NCBI GenBank assembly: GCA_002352665.1
Contig: DEIV01000060.1
Coordinates: forward strand, 1-64,000
Origin: Flavobacteriaceae bacterium UBA2765
Lineage (GTDB): Bacteria; Bacteroidota; Bacteroidia; Flavobacteriales; Flavobacteriaceae
Reading direction: 5' to 3'
Length of the DNA: 64,000 nt
The notes beneath the pieces are model-generated. The model was given only the letters and a program-made list of their open reading frames with translations. It was not told the DNA's origin and did no database searches. Made by a program: the position numbers and the translations under genes. Shown piece by piece: positions 34,644 through 44,749 of this stretch (within the stretch, counting starts at the first letter, position 1; every line of letters starts with the position of its first letter).

Positions 34644-35336
34644 ATGGTAGCAAAGAAAATAATTATAACAGGAGCGAGTAGGGGTATAGGATATGAAATG
34701 GTGAAACAGCTCGCTATTGAGGGACACCAAGTATTAGCAATATCTAGAAATATTACTTCATTATTAGATCTACAGATTAACTTTAAGAATATTACGCCAT
34801 TAAAAACTGATATATCAGATGATAATCAATTAAGCCAAGTAGTTGATTTTATAGAACATCAATGGAAATCTGTTGATATTTTAATTCATAATGCTGGTAA
34901 ATTGGTAAATAAACCATTTTTAGAGACTACTGGTCAAGATTTTTTAGAAGTTTATAAAGTTAATGTTTTGGCTGTTGCTGAGTTGACAAAATTAGTATTA
35001 CCTTATTTGATTAAAGGTAGTCATGTTATTGCTATTAGTAGTATGGGAGGAATTCAAGGCAGTATAAAATTTCCTGGTTTAGCAGCCTATAGTTCTTCTA
35101 AAGGGGCTGTAATCACTTTAATGGAGTTATTGGCAGAGGAGTATAAACAACAGCAAATTTCATTTAACACTTTAGCTCTAGGAGCAGTGCAAACTCAAAT
35201 GTTAGCAGAAGCTTTTCCAGATTATGAGGCACCAACCACAGCCAAAGCAATGGGAGCCTATATCGTTGATTTTGCATTAACAGGAAATAAATTATACAAT
35301 GGTAAAGTATTGCAAGTATCATCCAGTACGCCTTAA
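34644..35336 (+). CDS. Short-chain dehydrogenase/reductase
   Basis: 230 residues of classical SDR layout: TGASRGIGYEM for cofactor binding, NAGK in the fourth strand region, the catalytic Ser-Tyr-Lys in SSMGG, YSSSK, and a C-terminal SSSTP. NADP preference is suggested by the Arg in the first loop. Substrate unknown. It is followed 7 bp later by an SprT-like gene and then manC, all in one direction. Confidence 0.93.
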   Translation: MVAKKIIITGASRGIGYEMVKQLAIEGHQVLAISRNITSLLDLQINFKNITPLKTDISDDNQLSQVVDFIEHQWKSVDILIHNAGKLVNKPFLETTGQDFLEVYKVNVLAVAELTKLVLPYLIKGSHVIAISSMGGIQGSIKFPGLAAYSSSKGAVITLMELLAEEYKQQQISFNTLALGAVQTQMLAEAFPDYEAPTTAKAMGAYIVDFALTGNKLYNGKVLQVSSSTP

Positions 35337-35343
35337 TTGTTAA

Positions 35344-35931
35344 ATGAAAAAAATTTTAGAAAAATATATACCTTTAGCATCAGTCGATTTAGTTGCGAAT
35401 TTACTTGATAAATATCCTTGTAAGTTGAAAATTGTAAATAACAGAAGTACAAAACATGGTGATTTTAGAAAGTTAAAAACTGGACAATATCAAATTACTA
35501 TAAATAATGACTTGAATCATTATCGGTTTTTGTTAACCTTAATACATGAGCTTGCTCACTTGGTTACGCATCAAAAAAATAGTAGGGTGAAACCTCATGG
35601 TTTAGAGTGGAAGATTAATTTTCAACATTTAATGTTACCTTTTGTAAATCCCGAAATATATCCGTTAGAAATTTTACCTTTTTTAGCACGTTATTTACAG
35701 AACCCTAAGGCTAGCACCGATGCAGATGTTCATTTATCGTTAGCCTTAAAACAATTTGATCAAAAAAATGATCGGCATTATATATTTGAATTATCGGTAA
35801 AGAGTAAATTTATACATAATAATCGTATTTTTGAACTAGGAGAAAAAAGACGTACGCGTTATGAATGTGTTGAAATAAAGACTAAAAAAAAATATTTATT
35901 TCATCAGAATGCAGAAGTAAATAAAATTTAA
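35344..35931 (+). CDS. SprT-like zinc metalloprotease-fold protein
   Basis: 195 residues. HELAHLVTH supplies the HExxH zinc motif of the SprT family, and KPHGLEWK provides the third His. The C-terminal part is basic and strand-rich. Family members process or bind DNA-protein cross-links in eukaryotes (Spartan), while bacterial ones are uncharacterised. It starts 7 bp after the SDR gene. Confidence 0.88.
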   Translation: MKKILEKYIPLASVDLVANLLDKYPCKLKIVNNRSTKHGDFRKLKTGQYQITINNDLNHYRFLLTLIHELAHLVTHQKNSRVKPHGLEWKINFQHLMLPFVNPEIYPLEILPFLARYLQNPKASTDADVHLSLALKQFDQKNDRHYIFELSVKSKFIHNNRIFELGEKRRTRYECVEIKTKKKYLFHQNAEVNKI

Positions 35932-35950
35932 TATTAAAAATAATACGTAG

Positions 35951-37039
35951 ATGAATAACAATTATTATGCAGTAATAATGGCTGGAGGTGTAGGCTCAAG
36001 ATTTTGGCCTGTAAGCACAAAAAAATTTCCTAAACAATTCCATGATATGTTAGGAAAGGGAGATTCTTTATTACAAAGAACATTTAAAAGATTGTCGAAA
36101 TTAATTCCAGTAGAAAATATATTAATTGCAACAAATACTAATTACAAAGAGTTGGTTATAGAACAACTTCCTGCTATATCAGAGCAACAACTATTATTGG
36201 AACCTGCAATGCGAAATACAGCACCTTGTATTTTATATGCGGCTTTGAAAATACAGCAGAAAGACCCTAACGCAGTTATGATTGTTGCACCATCTGACCA
36301 CTGGATAGATGATGAAGTAGAGTTTGTAAAAAATATAGAAACTGCCTTTAATGCATGTGCAAAAAATGACATTTTAATGACCTTGGGTATCCAACCTAAA
36401 AGTGCAAATACGGGCTATGGCTATATAAAGTTTTCATCCAAAGGATTAGTCAGTAATGATAAAATAAAAAAAGTTGAGAATTTTACAGAAAAACCTGATT
36501 TAGCCACGGCAACAAAATTTTTGGAAAGTGGTAGTTATGTATGGAACGCAGGTATCTTTATTTGGAGTGTAAAGAGTATAACTTTTGCTTTTACCCAGTA
36601 TTTGCCTGAAATGAATGCTATATTTTGTGAAGGCTATCATGCTTATAATACTGATTTTGAAGACGACTTTATTTCTAATAATTATGAGAAAGCCGAAAGT
36701 ATTTCAATTGATTATGGTATTATGCAAAAAGCCGAAAATATTTATACCTTACCTGTTGATTTTGGCTGGAATGACTTGGGAACATGGAGCTCTTTATATG
36801 AAAAATTAGATAAAGACAATAGCAACAATGCTGTAGTAAATGCCAAAACAATTTTTAAGGAGTCATCAAATAATATGGTGAGTACTACAAAGCATAAACA
36901 TGTGATTATTCAAGGGTTAAATGATTTTATAGTAGTTGAAAAAGATAATGTATTGTTGATTTGTCCTAAAAAAAATGAACAGGAGATCAAACAAATTGTT
37001 AGAGAAGTTAAAAAACAATTTGGTGATGATCTAGTGTAA
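35951..37039 (+). CDS. manC: Mannose-1-phosphate guanylyltransferase
   Basis: 362 residues. GGVGSRFWPVSTKKFPKQF is the nucleotide-binding signature and ENFTEKPD the second conserved motif; VAPSDHWI and NAGIFIW are also diagnostic. It makes GDP-mannose from GTP and mannose-1-phosphate for surface polysaccharide and glycan synthesis in the cytoplasm. The ManA-type isomerase domain present in some homologues is absent. It is 19 bp after the SprT-like gene. Confidence 0.95.
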   Translation: MNNNYYAVIMAGGVGSRFWPVSTKKFPKQFHDMLGKGDSLLQRTFKRLSKLIPVENILIATNTNYKELVIEQLPAISEQQLLLEPAMRNTAPCILYAALKIQQKDPNAVMIVAPSDHWIDDEVEFVKNIETAFNACAKNDILMTLGIQPKSANTGYGYIKFSSKGLVSNDKIKKVENFTEKPDLATATKFLESGSYVWNAGIFIWSVKSITFAFTQYLPEMNAIFCEGYHAYNTDFEDDFISNNYEKAESISIDYGIMQKAENIYTLPVDFGWNDLGTWSSLYEKLDKDNSNNAVVNAKTIFKESSNNMVSTTKHKHVIIQGLNDFIVVEKDNVLLICPKKNEQEIKQIVREVKKQFGDDLV

Positions 37040-37067
37040 TAATCAATATGTCATAAACCATAAACCC

Positions 37068-38501
37068 ATGGAAGAAAATAGTAAAGTTGATGTTGATTTA
37101 GAAGTTAAAACTGAAGAAGCCAAAAAGAAAGTTACCGGATTGCTTGGTGGTGTTAAAGAGTTTTTAGCTGTTTTATTAGATATTAAGTCGAATACGAATA
37201 CGGCAGGTACAGCTCAATCTATTAAAGATAATATTTCAATGCAAGGGCATACTGCTTGGATTCTAGTATTTTCTATTTTAATAGCTTCAATAGGTTTGAA
37301 TGCAAATTCAACGGCTGTTGTAATTGGAGCGATGCTTATTTCGCCATTGATGGGCCCCATTTTAGGAGTTGGCTTGTCATTTGGTATTAATGATATTGAT
37401 ACATTACGTAGGTCCATGATTAATTTGGGGGTTATGATCGGTCTTAGTTTAACCACTTCATTTTTGTTTTTTAGTATTCCATTATTTCAAGAAGCTACTC
37501 CAGAGATATTAGCACGTGTTAGACCTGATGTGAGAGATGTCTTTATTGCTATTGCAGGTGGATTGGCATTAATTGTTGCCATTAGCAGACCATCACCTCA
37601 AACTAATACGGTAGCCGGTGTTGCTATTGCCACAGCCTTGATGCCACCATTATGTACTGCAGGTTATGGATTAGCAATATGGAATTTGAATTACTTTTTT
37701 GGTGCCATGTTTTTATTTGTAATCAACACTATTTTTATAGCATTGGCTACGTTTATGATAGTGAAGTTTTTAAATTTCCCGATGGTAAAATATATCAACT
37801 CTGCCAAACGCAAGAGAATTGCTCAATTTGCGTCTATTGTGGCCTTTTTGATTCTAGCGGGTAGCATATATCAGTTTTATGGTTTGTTTAGGGAAAAACA
37901 ATTTAAAGAACATGCAAATGATTTTGTAAACGAATTAAAAGATAGCGGTATTAGTATTATTGACGAGGGTTATGATAATTATGATTATAAAGATAAACAA
38001 ATAAATGTTGTTTTATATGGTAAAAATCTTTCTCAAGAAGAACAAAATAAGTGGAATAGTAGACTTGAAGATTTTGGACTTAAAGGTACAAAGTTGATCA
38101 TGAAACAAGGTGTTGATAATTCAGATTTAAGGGCAGAAGTAAAAGATTTAACAGACTTATACGCACAAAATCAAAAAATTATTACTTCGCGTGATGAGAG
38201 CATTAAAGAAAAGGAAGATAAAATTAGACTATTAGAAAGTGAACTGTCTAATTTTTATGACAACCAGGTGCCTTTTAAAACAATTAGTGATGAAACAAAG
38301 ATTAATTACGATGGCATAGAAGCATTAAGTTATTATAAACAGATTAAAACCGATTTTAATAGTATCGATTCACTAGCTGTGTTTAGTGTTAAATGGAAAG
38401 AAAATATTAAAAGAAAAATGCAAGAACAGCAAGAACAGAAATTAAAGTCCTGGCTTAAAGTACGTCTTAAATTAGATACTTTAGTTGTTGTAAGAGAATA
38501 A
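37068..38501 (+). CDS. DUF389 multi-pass membrane protein
   Basis: 477 residues. The central part has several membrane helices with the DUF389 signature (STAVVIGAMLISPLMGPILG, VGLSFG, ANTVAGVAIATALMPPLC in similar form). The C-terminal 200 residues are a charged, partly coiled-coil cytoplasmic or periplasmic domain (DLTDLYAQNQKIITSRDESI). The biochemical role of the family is unknown. It begins 28 bp after manC. Confidence 0.88.
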   Translation: MEENSKVDVDLEVKTEEAKKKVTGLLGGVKEFLAVLLDIKSNTNTAGTAQSIKDNISMQGHTAWILVFSILIASIGLNANSTAVVIGAMLISPLMGPILGVGLSFGINDIDTLRRSMINLGVMIGLSLTTSFLFFSIPLFQEATPEILARVRPDVRDVFIAIAGGLALIVAISRPSPQTNTVAGVAIATALMPPLCTAGYGLAIWNLNYFFGAMFLFVINTIFIALATFMIVKFLNFPMVKYINSAKRKRIAQFASIVAFLILAGSIYQFYGLFREKQFKEHANDFVNELKDSGISIIDEGYDNYDYKDKQINVVLYGKNLSQEEQNKWNSRLEDFGLKGTKLIMKQGVDNSDLRAEVKDLTDLYAQNQKIITSRDESIKEKEDKIRLLESELSNFYDNQVPFKTISDETKINYDGIEALSYYKQIKTDFNSIDSLAVFSVKWKENIKRKMQEQQEQKLKSWLKVRLKLDTLVVVRE

Positions 38502-38549
38502 TAAAGTTATTTTCTTTATTTAGTTTTGAAATGCAAATAATTAATCTGC

Positions 38550-40010
38550 TTATGCTATTAATAAATCACCATTACCTTTGGTTGGTAAATTAGATTGCCC
38601 CATAAGAAAAATGTCAACTGCTCTGGCGGCTTCTCTACCTTCTGATATTGCCCAAACTATTAAGGATTGTCCTCTGTGCATATCTCCGGCAGTGAAAATA
38701 TGAGGGACATTGGTCTGGTAATTATTTGCTTTATAATTACTACGAGCATCTAATTCTAAACCTAATTGTTCGCTAAGGTTGGTTTCGGGTCCGGTAAAAC
38801 CCAATGCAAGTAAGGCCAAATTGCAAGGCCAAATTTTTTCTGAATTTGGTTTTTCAATCAATTCTGGTCTTTTACCTGGTATAATCTTCCATTCAACTTC
38901 AACAGTTTTTAATGCAGTTAATTCACCTTTATCATTACTGATAAATTCTTTGGTGTTAATTAACCAATTTCTATCACAGCCTTCTTCGTGAGAAGAACTG
39001 GTTTTTAATTGTAAAGGCCAGAAAGGCCAAGGTGTGGTTTCACTTCTCTTTACAGGTGGTTTTGGCATGATCTCAAAATTTGTAACAGAAGTTGCTCCTT
39101 GACGATTGGAGGTACCAACACAATCGGAACCGGTATCTCCACCACCTATTACAATTACATGCTTGTTTTTAGCATTTATTATTTCACCTTTTATCGGACT
39201 GTCAAATAATTGTTTGGTTTGTTGTGTAAGAAAATCCATGGCCTGAACTACCCCTTTATTATTTATACCCTTTACTGGAAGAGATCTACGAACACTTGCT
39301 CCACCACATAAAACTATTGCGTCAAATGCTACAAGTTCCTTAATATCGTAATTTGTACCAACATCTACATTTGTAATAAAGATAATGCCTTCTGCTTCTA
39401 AAATGGCAATTCTACGATCTATAATTTCTTTTTCAAGCTTAAAATTTGGGATACCATAGCGAAGTAAACCGCCAATAGCATCTTCTCTTTCAAAAACGGT
39501 AACCGTATGTCCCGCTCTATTTAATTGTTGTGCTGCTGATAATCCGGCAGGACCAGAGCCAATTACAGCTACGGATTTGTCTGTTCTCAGTTTTGGAGGC
39601 TGGGGAAGTATCCATCCTTCTGTAAAGCCTCGTTCTACAATGTTTTTTTCTATATTTTCTATAGATACGGGTTGGTCAATAATACCTAATACACAAGCTT
39701 TTTCGCATGGAGCCGGACAAAGTCTTCCAGTAAATTCAGGAAAGTTATTGGTAGCATGTAAAATTTCTAGTGCTTTTTTCCATTCACCCTTATAAACCAT
39801 ATCATTAAAATCAGGAATCAAATTTCCGAGAGGACAAGCACTATGGCAAAATGGAATACCACAATCCATACATCGTGATCCTTGCTTTTTTAATTCTTGT
39901 TCTTTTAAGGGAATTGTGAATTCTTTATAATTATGCACCCTAGTTTTAACAATAATATTGCTTTCATCTTCTCTTTTATATTCTTTAAACCCTCCTATTT
40001 TTCCCATCAT
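38550..40010 (-). CDS. gltD: Glutamate synthase small subunit
   Basis: 486 residues. N-terminal Cys clusters for two [4Fe-4S] centres (CMDCGIPFCHSACPLGN; CPAPCEKACVLG), FAD-binding GSGPAGLSAAQQL and NAD(P)H-binding GGGDTGSDC. It supplies electrons from NADPH to the large subunit for making two glutamates from glutamine and 2-oxoglutarate. It overlaps the gltB stop by one base, so the two are translated in step. Confidence 0.97.
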   Translation of the reverse strand: MMGKIGGFKEYKREDESNIIVKTRVHNYKEFTIPLKEQELKKQGSRCMDCGIPFCHSACPLGNLIPDFNDMVYKGEWKKALEILHATNNFPEFTGRLCPAPCEKACVLGIIDQPVSIENIEKNIVERGFTEGWILPQPPKLRTDKSVAVIGSGPAGLSAAQQLNRAGHTVTVFEREDAIGGLLRYGIPNFKLEKEIIDRRIAILEAEGIIFITNVDVGTNYDIKELVAFDAIVLCGGASVRRSLPVKGINNKGVVQAMDFLTQQTKQLFDSPIKGEIINAKNKHVIVIGGGDTGSDCVGTSNRQGATSVTNFEIMPKPPVKRSETTPWPFWPLQLKTSSSHEEGCDRNWLINTKEFISNDKGELTALKTVEVEWKIIPGKRPELIEKPNSEKIWPCNLALLALGFTGPETNLSEQLGLELDARSNYKANNYQTNVPHIFTAGDMHRGQSLIVWAISEGREAARAVDIFLMGQSNLPTKGNGDLLIA

Positions 40011-43000
40011 TATGCAATTAATTGTGCTACTTGGTTTTCATTGGCAATACGCTTCAAGGCTTTCTTGAAATCTTTCGGAAATACTTTGATAAAGTGTTTC
40101 AAAGAATTATCCCAATCATGTAACATTTTTCCTGCTAAAGTACTATTAGTGTGTTGATTGTGTTTTGAAATTAAATTTTTTAGATCTTTTTTGTCATCAT
40201 CGGTCAAGGGATCTAGATCAACCATTTCCATATTACATAAACCTTGACTAAATGCATTGTTTTTGTCATAAACATAGGCAATTCCACCACTCATTCCGGC
40301 GGCAAAATTTCTACCCGTTTTTCCAAGGATAACCACCTTACCACCGGTCATATATTCGCAACCATGATCTCCTACACCTTCAACCACAGCGGTAACCCCT
40401 GAATTTCTTACACAGAAGCGTTCGCCAGCAATTCCGTTGATATAAGTTTCACCAGAAACAGCTCCATAAAAACAAACATTACCGATAATAATATTATCTT
40501 CTGCTTTAAAGTCTGCTTCCTTTGGTTTTTGAATGATAATTTTTGCTCCTGATAATCCTTTACCTAAGTAATCGTTTGTTTCTCCTTCTACTTTCATAGT
40601 AATTCCTTTAGTGGCAAATGCTCCAAAACTTTGCCCAGCAGAACCTTTAAAATTTAGACTTAGTGTGTCTTTAGGTAAACCTTCTGCTCCATGAATTTTA
40701 GAAATTTCATTGCTGGTTATGGCACCTGTAGCCCTATCTGTATTCTGAATGGAATAACTTAAAGAAGTTGGTAATTTATTTATGATGGCAGCCTTGGCGT
40801 CTGTTATAATTTGTTTATCTAATACGTTTTCTAGATTGTGATCTTGTTTTTCAGAATTAGATATAGAAGCATCACCATCCATTTTTGGTTTATATAAAAT
40901 GGTTGATAAATCAAGTCCGTTGGCTTTATAATGATCAATGGCAGTATTGGTATTTAATTTTTCACTTTGTCCCACCATTTCTTTGATACTTCTAAACCCT
41001 AATTGAGCCATGATGTGACGTAATTCTTCAGCTACGAAATACATAAAATTGATAACATGTTCAGGAGTGCCTTTAAAATTTTTACGGAGCTCAGGATCTT
41101 GTGTTGCTATACCAACAGGGCAAGTGTTTAAATGACAAGCTCGCATCATGATGCATCCTGACGCCACCAAAGGTGCTGTAGCAAAACCAAACTCTTCTGC
41201 CCCTAAGAGGCAAGCAATGGCAACATCTCTTCCCGTTTTTAATTGCCCATCACATTCTAAAACAACTCTACCCCTTAAATTATTAAGCACTAAAGTTTGT
41301 TGAGCTTCGGCAATACCTAATTCCCATGGTAAACCTGCATGTTTTAAGGAAGTTAGGGGTGATGCTCCTGTGCCGCCATCAAAACCGGAGATTAAAATTA
41401 CATCCGCTTTCGCCTTAGCCACACCTGCTGCTATAGTGCCCACACCAACCTTAGAAACCAATTTAACATTTATTCTTGCTTCTCTATTCGCATTTTTCAA
41501 ATCAAAAATGAGTTGGGCTAAATCTTCAATAGAATAGATGTCATGATGAGGTGGCGGTGATATTAATCCCACATAAGGCGTTGAGTTTCTCACTTCTGCA
41601 ATCCACGGTAATACTTTTTCTCCCGGTAATTGTCCACCTTCTCCGGGTTTGGCCCCTTGAGCCATTTTAATTTGAATTTCTTTAGCATTCGTTAAATAAT
41701 CGCTCGTAACACCGAACCTACCAGATGCTACTTGCTTGATGGCACTATTTTTCCAATCACCATTGGATAATTTTTTAAATCTATTTTTATTTTCTCCACC
41801 TTCACCTGAATTACTTTTGCCGCCAATTCTATTCATGGCAATTGCTAAATTCTCATGTGCTTCTTGACTAATAGAACCATAAGACATGGCACCTGTTTTA
41901 AAACGCTTAACTATTTCGGTCCAAGGTTCAACTTCTTCTATTGGAATGGGATCTAAATTGTTAAATTCAAATAATCCACGTAAAGTCATTAAGTTTTTGC
42001 TTTGCAAATTAATAGCATCAGCATAGGTCTGATAACTCTTTTTACTTTTAGTCCTAACTGCTTGTTGCAGTTTAGAAACGGTGGTGGGATTAAACATATG
42101 TTTTTCACCAGTTCTTCTCCATCTGTATTCTCCACCAATTTCAAGATCAAGTATATCTGTAGCATTTTCTTTTGCAAACGCATTGTGATGTCTTTTGATA
42201 ATATCTTTTTCTAAAACATACAAACCGATCCCTCCAATTCTAGTAGGCGTAAAAGGAAAATATTTATCAACGAACGATTTTTTTAAACCGAGAATTTCAA
42301 AAATCTGAGAAGCTCTATATGAATGGAGCGTTGAGATTCCTATTTTATTCATAATTTTAAGTATCCCCTTACCAATGGCTTTATTAAAATTCTGAACGGC
42401 CTTTTCTTCACCAATATCTTTTATTACATTTTCTTTAACTTCTGTTCTGATTATTTCATTTACCAGATAAGGGTTAATAGCACTGGCACCATATCCAAAT
42501 AAAGTCGCAAAATGATGAGGTTCTCTTGGTTCTGCAGTTTCTAAAACAATACCAAATTTTGAACGTTTGCCTAATTTATTTAAAGAATGATGTACATAAG
42601 AACAAGCTAAAAGTGCCGAAATGGGAGCATATTCTTTAGTAACACCTCTATCAGAAAGAATGATAATATTTGTACCATTATTTACTGCTTTTTCTGTTTG
42701 AATTAATATATCATCTAATGTTTTTTCCAGTCCATTTACACCTTTTTCCACGGGATAAAGTATAGAAATTGAAGCTGCTTTATAATCGGGATGGTCAATA
42801 TTTTTTATTTTATCTAGATCCTTGCTTGATATTACTGGATTTTGAATTCGTAATTTTTTAGCCTGTTCTGGAACGATATCAAAAATATTTCTATCGCCAC
42901 CAATAGCTAAGCTAATATCTGTAATAATTTCTTCTCGGATTCCGTCTAACGGAGGATTTGTAACTTGAGCAAAAAGTTGTTTAAAATAATTATATAATAA

Positions 43001-44518
43001 TTGAGGTTGATCTGATAATACTGCTAACGGGGTATCTGTTCCCATTGAACCTAGGGCCTCTTTACCATTGATAGCCATAGGAGTGATAATAGTTGCTAGA
43101 TCTTCAGAAGTATAACCGAATACTCTTAATCGAGTCTTATAATTGGTGGTTTCTATAGGACATTGGTAGTTGGTATAAGGTACTTTTGCTAAGGGTAAAA
43201 CATGTTTTGACACCCATTTTTTATATGGATATTTAGATATAATATCACTTTTAATTTCTTCATCTTCAATAATTCTACCAGCGTTCATATCTACTAAAAA
43301 CATTTTGCCAGGCTCAAGTCTACCATGTCTTGCTACATTTTCTGGTTTAATATTTAAAACTCCAATTTCAGATGACATAACTACATTGCCATCTTTTGTA
43401 ACAGAATATCTAGAAGGGCGTAGTCCATTTCTGTCTAATAAAGCCCCGATAAAATTGCCATCTGTAAAAGGTACAGAAGCAGGCCCATCCCAAGGTTCCA
43501 TAATGCAAGAATTATATTCGTAAAATGCTTTTTTATCTGCATTCATAGTTTGATGTTTTTCCCAAGCTTCAGGAACCATCATCATCATTACCTCAGGTAA
43601 AGATCTTCCCGTCATTAATAATAATTCAACGACCATGTCCATAGAGGCAGAATCTGATTTACCTTGACTTACTATTGGAAATAATTTTTTTATATCGTCG
43701 CCAAATAGGTCACTTTTCATTAATTCTTCTCTGGCTCTCATTCTACTTACATTCCCTCTTAAGGTATTGATCTCTCCATTATGGCACATATATCGAAATG
43801 GTTGAGCTAAGTCCCAGGAAGGAAAGGTATTGGTAGAGAATCGTTGATGCACCAATGCCAATCGTGTTACAACATCGTTCTCCTTTAAATCAGTATAATA
43901 TCTACCTATATCTTCAGGGATCAATAGGCCTTTGTAGATAATAGTAGTTGTTGAAAAACTAGGTATATAGAAGTAATTATATTCTGCAATTTTGGATTTC
44001 CTTATTAAGTGTTCTGAAATTTTTCTCGCGGCAAATAATTTAGCATTAAACTGCAATTCCGTGAGCTCTAAATTATTTTTATTTACAAATATTTGTTTGA
44101 TCTTGGGTTCAATTTTAGAAGCAATTTTACCCATATAAGAATTGTCAACGGGAACATCTCTCCAACCTAGTACCCGTAAACCTTGTTGTACAAGTTGTTC
44201 TTCAAATATTTGTATGCAATATCTAGACTGATTATAGCTTTTAGGTAGAAAAATCATACCAACTGCATAATCTTTGGGTTTTGGAAGTTCAAAATTACAT
44301 ACCCTTTTGAAGAAATCATGAGGAATATCTATTAATATACCAGCTCCATCACCCGTTCTACCATCAGAACTTACAGCACCGCGATGTTCTAATTTTATTA
44401 AAATTTTGAGAGCATCATGAATCATTTGATGAGATTTTTCTCCTTTTAGATTACATATAAATCCTGCCCCACAATTATCTCGTTCAAATTCCGGTAAGTA
44501 TAAACCTTGTTGCTTCAT
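40010..44518 (-). CDS. gltB: Glutamate synthase large subunit
   Basis: 1502 residues, full family length. A 15-residue propeptide precedes the N-terminal nucleophile Cys16 (RDNCGAGFICN) of the class II glutamine amidotransferase domain. The central and FMN-binding domains follow (EGGENKNRF, GGQLPGEKVLPW, SGFDGGTGASPL), with Cys residues of the 3Fe-4S cluster (CIMMRACHLNTCPVG), and the C-terminal beta-helix (GKGLSGAKIII) closes the protein. With GltD it is the main ammonia-assimilation enzyme at low nitrogen. A box TATTTTTG on the reverse strand (44544-44537) may be its promoter. Confidence 0.98.
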   Translation of the reverse strand: MKQQGLYLPEFERDNCGAGFICNLKGEKSHQMIHDALKILIKLEHRGAVSSDGRTGDGAGILIDIPHDFFKRVCNFELPKPKDYAVGMIFLPKSYNQSRYCIQIFEEQLVQQGLRVLGWRDVPVDNSYMGKIASKIEPKIKQIFVNKNNLELTELQFNAKLFAARKISEHLIRKSKIAEYNYFYIPSFSTTTIIYKGLLIPEDIGRYYTDLKENDVVTRLALVHQRFSTNTFPSWDLAQPFRYMCHNGEINTLRGNVSRMRAREELMKSDLFGDDIKKLFPIVSQGKSDSASMDMVVELLLMTGRSLPEVMMMMVPEAWEKHQTMNADKKAFYEYNSCIMEPWDGPASVPFTDGNFIGALLDRNGLRPSRYSVTKDGNVVMSSEIGVLNIKPENVARHGRLEPGKMFLVDMNAGRIIEDEEIKSDIISKYPYKKWVSKHVLPLAKVPYTNYQCPIETTNYKTRLRVFGYTSEDLATIITPMAINGKEALGSMGTDTPLAVLSDQPQLLYNYFKQLFAQVTNPPLDGIREEIITDISLAIGGDRNIFDIVPEQAKKLRIQNPVISSKDLDKIKNIDHPDYKAASISILYPVEKGVNGLEKTLDDILIQTEKAVNNGTNIIILSDRGVTKEYAPISALLACSYVHHSLNKLGKRSKFGIVLETAEPREPHHFATLFGYGASAINPYLVNEIIRTEVKENVIKDIGEEKAVQNFNKAIGKGILKIMNKIGISTLHSYRASQIFEILGLKKSFVDKYFPFTPTRIGGIGLYVLEKDIIKRHHNAFAKENATDILDLEIGGEYRWRRTGEKHMFNPTTVSKLQQAVRTKSKKSYQTYADAINLQSKNLMTLRGLFEFNNLDPIPIEEVEPWTEIVKRFKTGAMSYGSISQEAHENLAIAMNRIGGKSNSGEGGENKNRFKKLSNGDWKNSAIKQVASGRFGVTSDYLTNAKEIQIKMAQGAKPGEGGQLPGEKVLPWIAEVRNSTPYVGLISPPPHHDIYSIEDLAQLIFDLKNANREARINVKLVSKVGVGTIAAGVAKAKADVILISGFDGGTGASPLTSLKHAGLPWELGIAEAQQTLVLNNLRGRVVLECDGQLKTGRDVAIACLLGAEEFGFATAPLVASGCIMMRACHLNTCPVGIATQDPELRKNFKGTPEHVINFMYFVAEELRHIMAQLGFRSIKEMVGQSEKLNTNTAIDHYKANGLDLSTILYKPKMDGDASISNSEKQDHNLENVLDKQIITDAKAAIINKLPTSLSYSIQNTDRATGAITSNEISKIHGAEGLPKDTLSLNFKGSAGQSFGAFATKGITMKVEGETNDYLGKGLSGAKIIIQKPKEADFKAEDNIIIGNVCFYGAVSGETYINGIAGERFCVRNSGVTAVVEGVGDHGCEYMTGGKVVILGKTGRNFAAGMSGGIAYVYDKNNAFSQGLCNMEMVDLDPLTDDDKKDLKNLISKHNQHTNSTLAGKMLHDWDNSLKHFIKVFPKDFKKALKRIANENQVAQLIA

Positions 44519-44683
44519 TTTGTTAAATTATGTGTACAAAAATAAGCAATTAGCTAATGATATAGTATTTAATAATGCTTTAAGTTATAAATAATGTTTA
44601 AAAAACAATAAGTGCATGTGAAAAATTAAATATTTAAAATTTTGGCATAAGGTTATTATGATATTCGTAATTTATAACACACC

Positions 44684-44723
44684 AAAACACACGGTTAAAT
44701 TTTAATTTAACCGTGTGTTTTTT
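44684..44723 (-). terminator. Rho-independent terminator after amt
   Basis: An 18-bp perfect stem (44684-44701 with 44104-type partner at 44704-44721, TT loop) is followed by T/A runs. It lies 27 bp beyond the amt stop and separates this operon from gltBD. Confidence 0.85.
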
Positions 44724-44749
44724 AATTAATTCTTTATTTTACTTGAACT